NCBI RefSeq assembly: GCF_019929185.1 | Contig: NZ_JAHZPC010000001.1 | Location: 186,001-250,000 of the forward strand | DNA: 64,000 nt | Source: Streptococcus parasanguinis | Lineage (GTDB): Bacteria; Bacillota; Bacilli; Lactobacillales; Streptococcaceae | Direction of reading: 5' to 3' | Part shown: positions 9,614 through 15,964 of the stretch, one piece after another | Position numbering within the stretch: position 1 is the first letter of the stretch | How the letters are laid out: each line of letters begins with the position of its first letter | Made by a program: the position numbers and the translations under genes | Notes under the pieces: model-generated | Told to the model about the DNA's origin: nothing | Databases searched by the model: none | Seen by the model: the letters and a program-made list of their open reading frames with translations, nothing else

Positions 9614-10597
9614 TTAGTGTGCATCGCCATTCCAGATAGAATTCTTAACGATCACATAGTCAACATGTTTCAAATCTGCTAATTTTCGGCCTCCTGCATA
9701 CGAGATCGAACTTTGCAAATCTTGTTCCATTTCTGTCAAGGTATCTTGCAAATGACCCTTGGCAGGCAATAAAATCTTCTTACCTTCGACGTTCTTATAT
9801 GCACCTTTTTGGTACTCTGAAGCAGATCCATAGTACTCTTTGAAAGACTCTCCATCAATCTCTACTGTTTTACCAGGACTTTCAATATGTCCTGCAAAGA
9901 GAGAACCGATCATGACCATAGATGCCCCGAAACGAATCGATTTGGCAATATCGCCATGGGTCCGAATACCACCGTCCGCAATGATTGGCTTACGCGCTGC
10001 TTTTGAGCACCAGCGAAGAGCAGCTAATTGCCAACCACCTGTACCAAATCCAGTCTTCACTTTGGTGATACAAACCTTACCAGGGCCGATTCCGACCTTA
10101 GTCGCATCAGCTCCCGCATTTTCCAATTCACGAACAGCTTCAGGTGTTCCAACATTTCCGGCAATGACAAAGGTATCTGGCAATTCTTTCTTGATGTGTT
10201 GAATCATCCGAATGACACTATCCGCATGACCGTGTGCGATATCAATAGTGATGTACTCAGGCGCATCTGCCTTTAATTGACTCACAAAGTCGTATTCGTA
10301 TTCCTTAACACCAACCGAAATGGAAGCGATCAAACCTTGATCATGCATGCGTTTGACAAAAGGAATCCGACCCTCTTCATCAAAACGGTGCATGATGTAG
10401 AAATAACCACCACGCGCCAACTGCTCTGCCACATTCTCATCCAGGATCGTCTGCATATTAGCTGGAACAACTGGAAGCTTGAAGGTATGCTTCCCAAATT
10501 GGACGGTTGTGTCTGCTTCTGACCGGCTATTGATGATACATTTGTTGGGAATCAACTGAATATCTTCATAGTCGAAAATAGGAAATTCATTTAACAT
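9614..10597 (-). CDS. guaC: GMP reductase (guaC2-type)
   Basis: 327 residues from ATG 10597 ([15 protein letters not shown]), the usual GuaC length. The frame is open 17 codons further to an ATG at 10648, but that one sits inside a perfect palindrome. It reduces GMP to IMP with NADPH. Seen: [12 protein letters not shown], the nucleotide-binding [15 protein letters not shown] with the catalytic Cys, and [16 protein letters not shown]. It lies directly upstream of the guanine riboswitch, so readthrough from guaC may supply part of the xpt-pbuX transcript. Confidence 0.95.
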   Translation of the reverse strand: MLNEFPIFDYEDIQLIPNKCIINSRSEADTTVQFGKHTFKLPVVPANMQTILDENVAEQLARGGYFYIMHRFDEEGRIPFVKRMHDQGLIASISVGVKEYEYDFVSQLKADAPEYITIDIAHGHADSVIRMIQHIKKELPDTFVIAGNVGTPEAVRELENAGADATKVGIGPGKVCITKVKTGFGTGGWQLAALRWCSKAARKPIIADGGIRTHGDIAKSIRFGASMVMIGSLFAGHIESPGKTVEIDGESFKEYYGSASEYQKGAYKNVEGKKILLPAKGHLQDTLTEMEQDLQSSISYAGGRKLADLKHVDYVIVKNSIWNGDAH

Positions 10598-10634
10598 AGA
10601 TTGAAAAATCTCTTTTCTAAAAACTGACCTACCT

Positions 10635-10665
10635 ATGCGCAAGCGCATCGCTACGTCTCTTGACG
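10635..10665 (-). promoter_or_regulatory. Two palindromes in the guaC leader
   Basis: Minus strand reads ACGTC-AAGA-GACGT, then a few bases, then the perfect 14-mer ATGCGCTTGCGCAT (10635-10648). Both are in the about 75-nt leader between promoter and start codon. They could be RNA hairpins or operator half-sites. Confidence 0.5.
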
Positions 10666-10677
10666 TTTCCTTGATAG

Positions 10678-10706
10678 ATTATACCAAAGATACGGACCTA
10701 ATGCAA
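10678..10706 (-). promoter_or_regulatory. guaC promoter
   Basis: Minus strand TTGCAT (10701-10706), 17 bp, TATAAT (10678-10683), with extended TGG before the -10. Confidence 0.85.
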
Positions 10707-10746
10707 CGGGAATGATTTTATAGGAAACAATGTTCGGAAATTACAA

Positions 10747-10782
10747 GATAAAAACCCGTTTCAAACAGAGAAACAGGTTTTA
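10747..10782 (-). terminator. Terminator of the alpha/beta hydrolase gene
   Basis: Minus-strand stem AAAACCTGTTTC / GAAACGGGTTTT followed by TTA. Overlaps the stop codon. Confidence 0.8.
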
Positions 10783-11505
10783 TTTATGAACATTTTGGAG
10801 CCAATTGTTGACTTCTCTAGCTACAATTTCTGGCGCCTCTGTATATAGTTCGTGTCCCAAACCTTCTAGCAAGACTTGCTTGATCTGGGGATCTAGTTGC
10901 TTCAGAACTTCTTTTCTCCATTCAGGTTCTTCTTGGTACCGAGGTCCAATAAAAAGTACAGGCAGGTCCGCCAGTGGAATCCGGTAAGTCTTGATCTGAC
11001 GCCGTAGACGCAATATGGCCATGACCTTTTCGAGATCCAGGTTTAATTCATATTGTTCACTCACTGGATTCCAGCGATAGCTAGCCTCTACAGCTTTTCG
11101 CGCTATAGGCGTAGGATCTACTCCATCACCAAGTTCTGCTAACACCGCTTTTTCTAAAGTCGCAAAGACTTGCTGCTGCATGAAAGACGCCGTTCCTTCT
11201 AGTTCTTCTTCAAGAGGCAGGATCTTTTCCATATCCAGATAACCCCCATCCAGGAGGATCAAAGCTCGAATCTGAGGAAACTCGGCAGCCAAATAACGAG
11301 CCAAATCTCCACCCAAGGAATGTCCCAATAAACAGATCTCTTCCACCTGGCCGATCTGACCTTGAAACCAAGCATGAAGATCTTTTTCTGTCCGAATCAT
11401 TTCCCTATAGGGATCTAGAAAGGTCACAGGAAAGCCTAGCTCATCCATAAGTGGAGCCAGATGGTAGCTATTACCACCTAGGCCACCAATAAAATAAAAC
11501 TGCAT
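10780..11505 (-). CDS. Alpha/beta hydrolase
   Basis: 241 residues, cytosolic. Seen: nucleophile elbow LLGHSLGGDLARYL near residue 60 (Ser in G-H-S-L-G), an Asp in ILLDGGYLDME, and the probable catalytic His in GLGHELYTEAPE near the C-terminus. The short N-terminus FIGGLGGNSYHLAPL is like the oxyanion loop. Substrate unknown. Monocistronic, own terminator. Confidence 0.85.
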   Translation of the reverse strand: MQFYFIGGLGGNSYHLAPLMDELGFPVTFLDPYREMIRTEKDLHAWFQGQIGQVEEICLLGHSLGGDLARYLAAEFPQIRALILLDGGYLDMEKILPLEEELEGTASFMQQQVFATLEKAVLAELGDGVDPTPIARKAVEASYRWNPVSEQYELNLDLEKVMAILRLRRQIKTYRIPLADLPVLFIGPRYQEEPEWRKEVLKQLDPQIKQVLLEGLGHELYTEAPEIVAREVNNWLQNVHK

Positions 11506-11544
11506 GTGTTTTGTCTCTTCCTTTTTATTTTATAATTAATTCCT

Positions 11545-12060
11545 TCATTGGTTAGCGCCAGTCTTTTCAATCCAATATTGCTCCTCTTTTGGGATCAAAT
11601 GATCGAATTTCCCTGAAAAAATCTTCCATCCGTTCGGAACATATCTTTCGTAGTTTTTCATCCCCAGATGGTTTGAATAAAACTCCTCTTTATCAAAATC
11701 GATTAAAAGATCCGGGAGTAAACCTTTTCCTTCAAAAATAATCTCTGAATGTAAGTCCTCACAATCTATTGAGCGTTTGATCATTTCGATCAATTCTTCA
11801 ACCGTCACCTTCAGCCAATCATCTTTATACATTTCTAAGTAGCTCTCAAGATTGCTTTTTGTAATCACATAAAGATTCTGTTGAATCTCAGGTAAATAGG
11901 AGAAATCAACATTCAGACCTGCTTCCTGGTATGCCTGAATATATTTATCGATATCCATTGTCCACATATCGTTTGAACAAATATACCAGTTAAACTGATG
12001 ATTTGCAATAACCCCAACAATATTTATTTCTGGTTTCTCTATCAATTGGTCTTTATCCAC
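11545..12060 (-). CDS. Hypothetical acidic protein
   Basis: 171 residues from a GTG at 12060 (VDKDQLIEKPEIN), which has AGGAG eight bases upstream. The frame is open to a TTG at 12120, without an SD. No signal peptide or membrane segment. Acidic and aromatic-rich, with a C-terminal stretch NGWKIFSGKFDHLIPKEE. I do not recognise the family. Size, acidity and position in an accessory island recall immunity proteins, but that is only an impression. Confidence 0.65.
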   Translation of the reverse strand: MDKDQLIEKPEINIVGVIANHQFNWYICSNDMWTMDIDKYIQAYQEAGLNVDFSYLPEIQQNLYVITKSNLESYLEMYKDDWLKVTVEELIEMIKRSIDCEDLHSEIIFEGKGLLPDLLIDFDKEEFYSNHLGMKNYERYVPNGWKIFSGKFDHLIPKEEQYWIEKTGANQ

Positions 12061-12183
12061 TAGTTTTTCTCCTCTTCTCCTATCTACTTGTTCCGAACTG
12101 ACAATAGGGCTACTTACCAAGCATTATATATCTATGATACCGAATTATACTTTGACAAGCAAGTTAGTGACCGAGTCGCTAGC

Positions 12184-12214
12184 AAAAAAAGACAGCTAAA
12201 AGGGTTTAGCTGAC
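12184..12214 (-). terminator. Terminator after the ADP-ribosylglycohydrolase fragment
   Basis: Minus-strand stem CAGCTAAA / TTTAGCTG, loop CCCT, followed by TCTTTTTTT. Confidence 0.88.
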
Positions 12215-12225
12215 TGATGTCATAT

Positions 12226-12699
12226 CTAATAAAAATTTTTCTCTGCTAGATCATCTAGCAGAGAAAGCAAGTATTCCACATTCATAAATAGATCTAACTG
12301 ACCTAGGCACTCTATCAATTTTTGACATTTTTCATCGATCAATTCTCTATTCACCAATTGTTGTCCCCATTTATCTGGAATACCTTCCAGTTTATAGAGA
12401 GCTCCAGCAAAGCTTCCTGTGATGCCACCAATCGTATCGGTGTCATTTCCGAGATTGACCGCTTTTAAAGCAGCTCCTTCAAAAGTCTCTGTTGTCCCTA
12501 GACACCAGAGACTAGCTTTCAGACTATCAACCACATAGCCTGTAGACATTATTTCTTCTCGTTGTTTTTGATAAAAATCCTTGTCAAATAGCTCTCTGAA
12601 CTGATCTTGGTATTCTTTCCAGTATTCTGAATTAGCTCTCAAATAATCCTCTAACAGAGGTTGAAGGTCTTCTTGGCATTCTGTCAATATTTTGGACAC
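12226..12699 (-). pseudogene. ADP-ribosylglycohydrolase, C-terminal fragment
   Basis: 157 codons if started at the GTG at 12699, but the family is about 280-300 residues. Present: TGYVVDSLKASLWCL, GAALKAVNLGNDTDTIGG (the second metal-binding Asp cluster of DraG-like enzymes), and TGSFAGALYK. Missing: the N-terminal half with the first metal-binding Thr-Asp-Asp motif. The frame continues without a start to an in-frame TAG just above 12750. That point is the edge of a long hairpin, so an insertion or deletion there probably removed the 5' half. Likely inactive. Confidence 0.75.
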
Positions 12700-12748
12700 A
12701 TTTTGGGAGAAAAATTTGAAGGATAGCGCCCTCAGGTTGCTGGACCCC

Positions 12749-12793
12749 TTCTACGAGATTGTAAAATGAATTTTATAATCTCGTAGAAGGAGT
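12749..12793. repeat. Long inverted repeat of unknown origin
   Basis: CCTTCTACGAGATTGTAAAA and its complement CCTTCTACGAGATTATAAAA form a 20-bp stem with one mismatch and a TGAA loop. No U-tract on either strand, so not an ordinary terminator. It lies at the truncation point of the ADP-ribosylglycohydrolase gene. Possibly the scar of a small mobile element. Confidence 0.7.
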
Positions 12794-12801
12794 GCTATTA
12801 A

Positions 12802-13192
12802 CTAAGCAATTTGTTTTTCAAATTCATTCGGACTAAAAACTCTTTCTTCTTCAAGCTTATCCTCTACTACTGTTTTCTCTTGACCATTCCGGGTTACTAT
12901 AATAGCGTACATAGAAATTAGGTTTGCCACCAGCTTCATCAATTTTATCTTTAATGTTAATTTCTGAATGCGTGACTTCTCCTGTTTTTGTAAAATACTC
13001 TCCGATTTTACCCGTGCTATTTTGAAGCCCCCACGCTACATCATTTCCTTGAATGGCAGCTAAGAAGCCATGGTTCTGCACGAAGTTAAAGAATTCAGCA
13101 ACAGTGAGGCTTTCTGGCACCTCGAATGTCATCTCATGGTTGTAAATATCATCTCCGGCACAAACTGAATCTCGATCAACTATAATTTTCAT
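12802..13192 (-). pseudogene. Unknown protein gene with a probable single-base frameshift
   Basis: ATG at 13192 with AGAGGAAG upstream. The frame as read gives 111 residues and stops at 12857. After the codons for NFYVRYY the neighbouring frame continues with a plausible, charged protein sequence (VTRNGQEKTVVEDKLEEER, then FSPNEFEKQIA) to TAG at 12802-12804, while the read frame gives an odd tail (SNPEWSRENSSRG). Removing one base near 12900 would join them into 129 residues. Family not recognised; no signal peptide. Either a decayed gene or a sequence error. Confidence 0.6.
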
Positions 13193-13270
13193 CTGGCCAC
13201 TTCCTCTAATGAAATACTTGTTACTCCATTATACCATATCCGTATTCTATTTTCTTATATTCTATAAAAC

Positions 13271-13299
13271 AAAAAAGCACTCTGCAGAAACAGAGTGCT
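13271..13299 (-). terminator. Terminator behind the rpsI remnant
   Basis: Minus-strand stem AGCACTCTG / CAGAGTGCT with loop TTTCTG, followed by TTTTTTG. It stands 30-60 bases after the rpsI-like stop codon, where an rplM-rpsI operon would end. Confidence 0.88.
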
Positions 13300-13328
13300 A
13301 AGATCTTGTAAGTAATTCCAGTAACGAA

Positions 13329-13379
13329 TTAACCTTTACTAAATTGTGATGCTTTACGAGCTTTTTTTAAGTCTGGTTT
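13329..13379 (-). pseudogene. rpsI: 3'-end remnant of rpsI (ribosomal protein S9)
   Basis: Minus strand encodes KPDLKKARKASQFSKG followed by TAA. The streptococcal S9 C-terminus, from memory, is KPGLKKARKASQFSKR, so 14 of 16 residues match. Nothing upstream in this frame continues the protein, so only the last 51 bp are present. The 3' end of rpsI is a known integration target of streptococcal integrative elements. I read this as an attachment-site copy or a scar of such an element or of a rearrangement. Confidence 0.7.
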
Positions 13380-13644
13380 GGAAAGTATGAGTTTCAGTTG
13401 GACTAAAAATAGCGTAATTTCAATATTCTATAGTTTTCAACTATCTTTTTATTTGCCCTGTTGAAAAATGAAGTGCAACACAAAAGACATGTTCATCTGA
13501 TATACTAGAGTTGCGAAAAATAGGATATAGGAAGATTAGCATTTTGTCGTGTATATATTAGTGAGAGGCGTTTGAAATACTAGTTAGCAACTCTTGCGAG
13601 TTTTCCCTATTTATTGATAGCAATATAAATTGAAAATAGGCATG
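13380..13644. other. Gene-free AT-rich stretch in the accessory island
   Basis: No ORF with a usable start was seen. It contains a TATACT -10-like hexamer at about 13518 on the plus strand and short near-repeats. The segment around 13460-13560 has the look of an IS end plus promoter, but I could not match it to a named IS. Confidence 0.4.
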
Positions 13645-13679
13645 AAAAAGACGATAGATTTTTTATTCCTAACGTCTTT
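13645..13679 (-). terminator. Terminator after the SAP-domain gene
   Basis: Minus-strand stem AAAGACG / CGTCTTT with a long loop, then TTT. Confidence 0.6.
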
Positions 13680-13715
13680 ATTACTTTATATTCCGTTCGA
13701 CAAACTTGAAATTGT

Positions 13716-14333
13716 TTACTTACAGTACTCCTCTATTTTGTAGCTATATTCTTTTAGAAGTCCCCGTGAATAAATTTTTTTATTTTTTGAATCTCTAACT
13801 TCATTCCAAAGGATAGCCGCAACTTTTAACTTGTTGGAGTAATGATTGCTAAATTCATCTGCACAAAAGTCTTTTAGAAATTGATTCCATTGGCAAGCTG
13901 AATTATCATACTTGGCGTAGTCTGACTCTCCATAGTATATTTTAATCATATCTTTGATTGTAAAATTTATGTTGTTGTCCCGTTTTACTTTTCTCCAAGC
14001 AGTTGCCATATCAGCATTAAACTTAAACGGATTAACACCTGTTACAGCTGAAAAATAATCACGAAATTTCTGATTAAAGGAAAACCCACATTCAAGTAAT
14101 GATGTATTTAGGGTTATTATTTCGGTTTGATTTTTGTTTCTTTTCCTCAAAAATTTTTCTACTCTATTTCCCTTAAAATATTGTTCTATAATATGATTTA
14201 ATTCTTTTTTTGTACATCTGTATTCTAATCCAAGGTACTTACAAATTTGTGAAAGCTCTTCTCGATACCAGTAGTATCTGTTAAATTCTTCAAATGATTT
14301 AATATCTCTAAAATCAGGTCTATGTCCTTCCAA
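13716..14333 (-). CDS. SAP-like domain protein (DUF6434-type)
   Basis: 205 residues, basic. TTG start at 14333 with AGAGGTGAGCAT before it and an extended -10 TGGTATAAT at 14365-14370. Residues about 10-55 (FEEFNRYYWYREELSQICK, then CTKKELNHIIEQYFKG) fit a helix-extension-helix SAP fold, which usually binds DNA or RNA. The following part (FRDYFSAVTG...FNADMATAWRKVK...FTIKDMIKIYYG) resembles the domain found behind SAP in firmicute proteins of unknown role. A tail of about 45 residues has no recognised family. Lies next to the rpsI scar, so could be cargo. Confidence 0.7.
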   Translation of the reverse strand: MEGHRPDFRDIKSFEEFNRYYWYREELSQICKYLGLEYRCTKKELNHIIEQYFKGNRVEKFLRKRNKNQTEIITLNTSLLECGFSFNQKFRDYFSAVTGVNPFKFNADMATAWRKVKRDNNINFTIKDMIKIYYGESDYAKYDNSACQWNQFLKDFCADEFSNHYSNKLKVAAILWNEVRDSKNKKIYSRGLLKEYSYKIEEYCK

Positions 14334-14432
14334 ATGCTCACCTCTACAACTCCAAATTTATCTCATTATACCATAGATAATAAAAGTTATATCAATTTAT
14401 ACCCATGCCACATAAAGCTATAACAGAAAATA

Positions 14433-14723
14433 TTACAATCTTGTAATTACTGTATTTCTATTAAGCTTAACTTTCTTATAAAATAGATAAGAAAAACAAA
14501 CGATATAGTCCATCACTAGCAACAAGAAGATACTAGGAGTTGAAAGATATAAAAACATTGAAATGGAAAACATAGCAATAAACAAAACAGTCAGTAAAAC
14601 GATGGTTTTGTTGTGTTGTTTCACTTGCTTTCTAAATTCCTCTTTTGACTTTATCCGCAGACGCCTTTTGTATCTTGATTTAGTCAAGGAACTTCTACGA
14701 AGTTCACTGACGACCGTACTCAC
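14433..14723 (-). CDS. Small basic membrane protein, hypothetical
   Basis: Up to 96 residues. A strongly basic N-terminal region (RYKRRLRIKSKEEF) is followed by two membrane segments (about residues 42-60 and 64-84). The longest frame starts at a GTG at 14723 with no SD, directly after an in-frame TAA. Later GTG/TTG starts are possible. No promoter is evident. Could be a degraded gene. Family not recognised. Confidence 0.45.
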   Translation of the reverse strand: MSTVVSELRRSSLTKSRYKRRLRIKSKEEFRKQVKQHNKTIVLLTVLFIAMFSISMFLYLSTPSIFLLLVMDYIVCFSYLFYKKVKLNRNTVITRL

Positions 14724-14807
14724 TTAAGGAAAGTTTTTTAAATGACTTTATCTTCAATCTGAGACCGTTAAGACTTCTTTACTTTAATTTTTCTAACTGA
14801 ATTGGAT

Positions 14808-14841
14808 ACAAAAAATCCACTCACACAGGGTGAAATGGATT
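14808..14841 (-). terminator. Terminator after the 36-residue peptide gene
   Basis: Minus-strand stem AATCCATTTCAC / GTGAGTGGATT with TTTTTT directly after. Confidence 0.8.
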
Positions 14842-14850
14842 GTTACTTTA

Positions 14851-14961
14851 TTAACGGTTCAATAAGAAATTGAACAATTTTTCGACAATTTTTACGACTA
14901 ACCAGCATAAGAATCCGATATAGCTGAAATAGAAAATGAGTGACAAAATCGTAATAATCAT
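14851..14961 (-). CDS. 36-residue hydrophobic membrane peptide
   Basis: ATG at 14961 with a perfect GGAGG five bases upstream. The product begins MIITILSLIFYF and ends KIVEKLFNFLLNR: one membrane segment (about residues 2-24) and a short basic amphipathic C-terminus. It has its own promoter (TTGAGT/TATAAT) and terminator. Size and shape fit small membrane toxins, small stress peptides or accessory subunits. It follows tatA on the same strand but is separately promoted. No family recognised. Confidence 0.7.
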   Translation of the reverse strand: MIITILSLIFYFSYIGFLCWLVVKIVEKLFNFLLNR

Positions 14962-14996
14962 GGTTTCCTCCTTCGTCGATTGCAAGTACTTGTCTT

Positions 14997-15025
14997 ATTA
15001 TACCTTTTTATGCAATCGAACTCAA
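14997..15025 (-). promoter_or_regulatory. Promoter of the 36-residue peptide gene
   Basis: TTGAGT (15020-15025), 17 bp, TATAAT (14997-15002). The palindrome CAAGTACTTG covers the expected transcription start. Confidence 0.85.
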
Positions 15026-15047
15026 TAGAATTTTGAAAATTGTCTGA

Positions 15048-15245
15048 TTATTCTTTTTCTTCTTTAGCTTCTTTGGCGTCTTGGTCTGCTTCTTCACTGC
15101 CTTTGTTGAGAGCTGTCTTAAATTCAGCAAACATTTTGCCGATGGACTGACCCAACTCTGGCAGGCGTTTTGGTCCAAAAATCAAGAGGGCGCCCAGGAT
15201 GATGATGATCAATCCTGGTGCTCCAATATCACGTAAAATTCCCAT
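15048..15245 (-). CDS. tatA: Sec-independent translocase subunit TatA
   Basis: 65 residues. Seen: short N-terminal membrane segment (GAPGLIIIILGALLIFGPKRLPELG) with the FGP hinge, an amphipathic helix (SIGKMFAEFKTALN) and an acidic tail. TatA forms the pore of the twin-arginine translocase. Its ATG overlaps the tatC stop. A single TatA with TatC is the minimal firmicute type. Confidence 0.95.
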   Translation of the reverse strand: MGILRDIGAPGLIIIILGALLIFGPKRLPELGQSIGKMFAEFKTALNKGSEEADQDAKEAKEEKE

Positions 15246-15964
15246 TAGTTTCTCCTTTTTCTTGAATAGATGACTTTACTGATGGCGACACTGACTTCAA
15301 ATAAGAGGATCAAAGGGAGTGTCATGGCCAAGTCACTGATAAAGTCTGCAGGGGTTAGCACGACGGCTAAGACCAGCAGGACAAAGTAAGCGTAACGTCG
15401 GTAGGTTATTAAAAACTGTGGTGTCAAGATCCCAATCGAGGTCAGAAAAGCGACCAAAACTGGTAACTCGAACAAGACCCCTAAAGGCAAGGTAGTATGC
15501 CATAAGAAGGTTAAATAATTTTGTGCTGTTAATTGGGTATCAAACAGCCCTTCTCCTAAACGCATCAAGACCTCTAAAATCGCTGGGCTGACAAAGAAAT
15601 AACCAAATGCAAGCCCCAGCACAAAGCAAATAAAGCTAGCTGGGATGTAGGCAAAGATTGCACGCGCCTCCTTCTCCTTCAGAGCCGGCCTTACAAATTG
15701 CCAGATCTGGTAGACAATAAAGGGCAAGGTCAGGCTAAAGGCTGTAAGATTGGCCAGCGAAACATAGATCCAGAGAATATCATTCGGTCCCAGTACCAGC
15801 AGTTTTTGATGTAGGCTAGCCGTCAAGGCTTGATAGAGTTCTCCACCAAATACAAAAGCCACCAGAAAGACGATAATATAACACAAGACCACAGCGATCA
15901 ATCGTTTTCGAAATTCGACCAAATGTTCAACAATGGTCATTTCATCTGCTCTACTCTTTGCCAT
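15245..15964 (-). CDS. tatC: Sec-independent translocase subunit TatC
   Basis: 239 residues, six membrane segments. The N-terminal VEHLVEFRKRLI motif recognises the twin-arginine signal; conserved FxxYxxPAL-like segments follow (WQFVRPALKEKE). Its start overlaps the end of efeU by 14 bp, so the translocase is made from the same message as its cargo EfeB. Confidence 0.95.
   Translation of the reverse strand: MAKSRADEMTIVEHLVEFRKRLIAVVLCYIIVFLVAFVFGGELYQALTASLHQKLLVLGPNDILWIYVSLANLTAFSLTLPFIVYQIWQFVRPALKEKEARAIFAYIPASFICFVLGLAFGYFFVSPAILEVLMRLGEGLFDTQLTAQNYLTFLWHTTLPLGVLFELPVLVAFLTSIGILTPQFLITYRRYAYFVLLVLAVVLTPADFISDLAMTLPLILLFEVSVAISKVIYSRKRRN

Noticed and set aside
13460..13560. Possible IS30-family left end with promoter
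   Set aside because: The segment looks IS-like (short repeat, TATACT, then an AT-rich leader), but no transposase fragment follows and I could not align it to a named IS.
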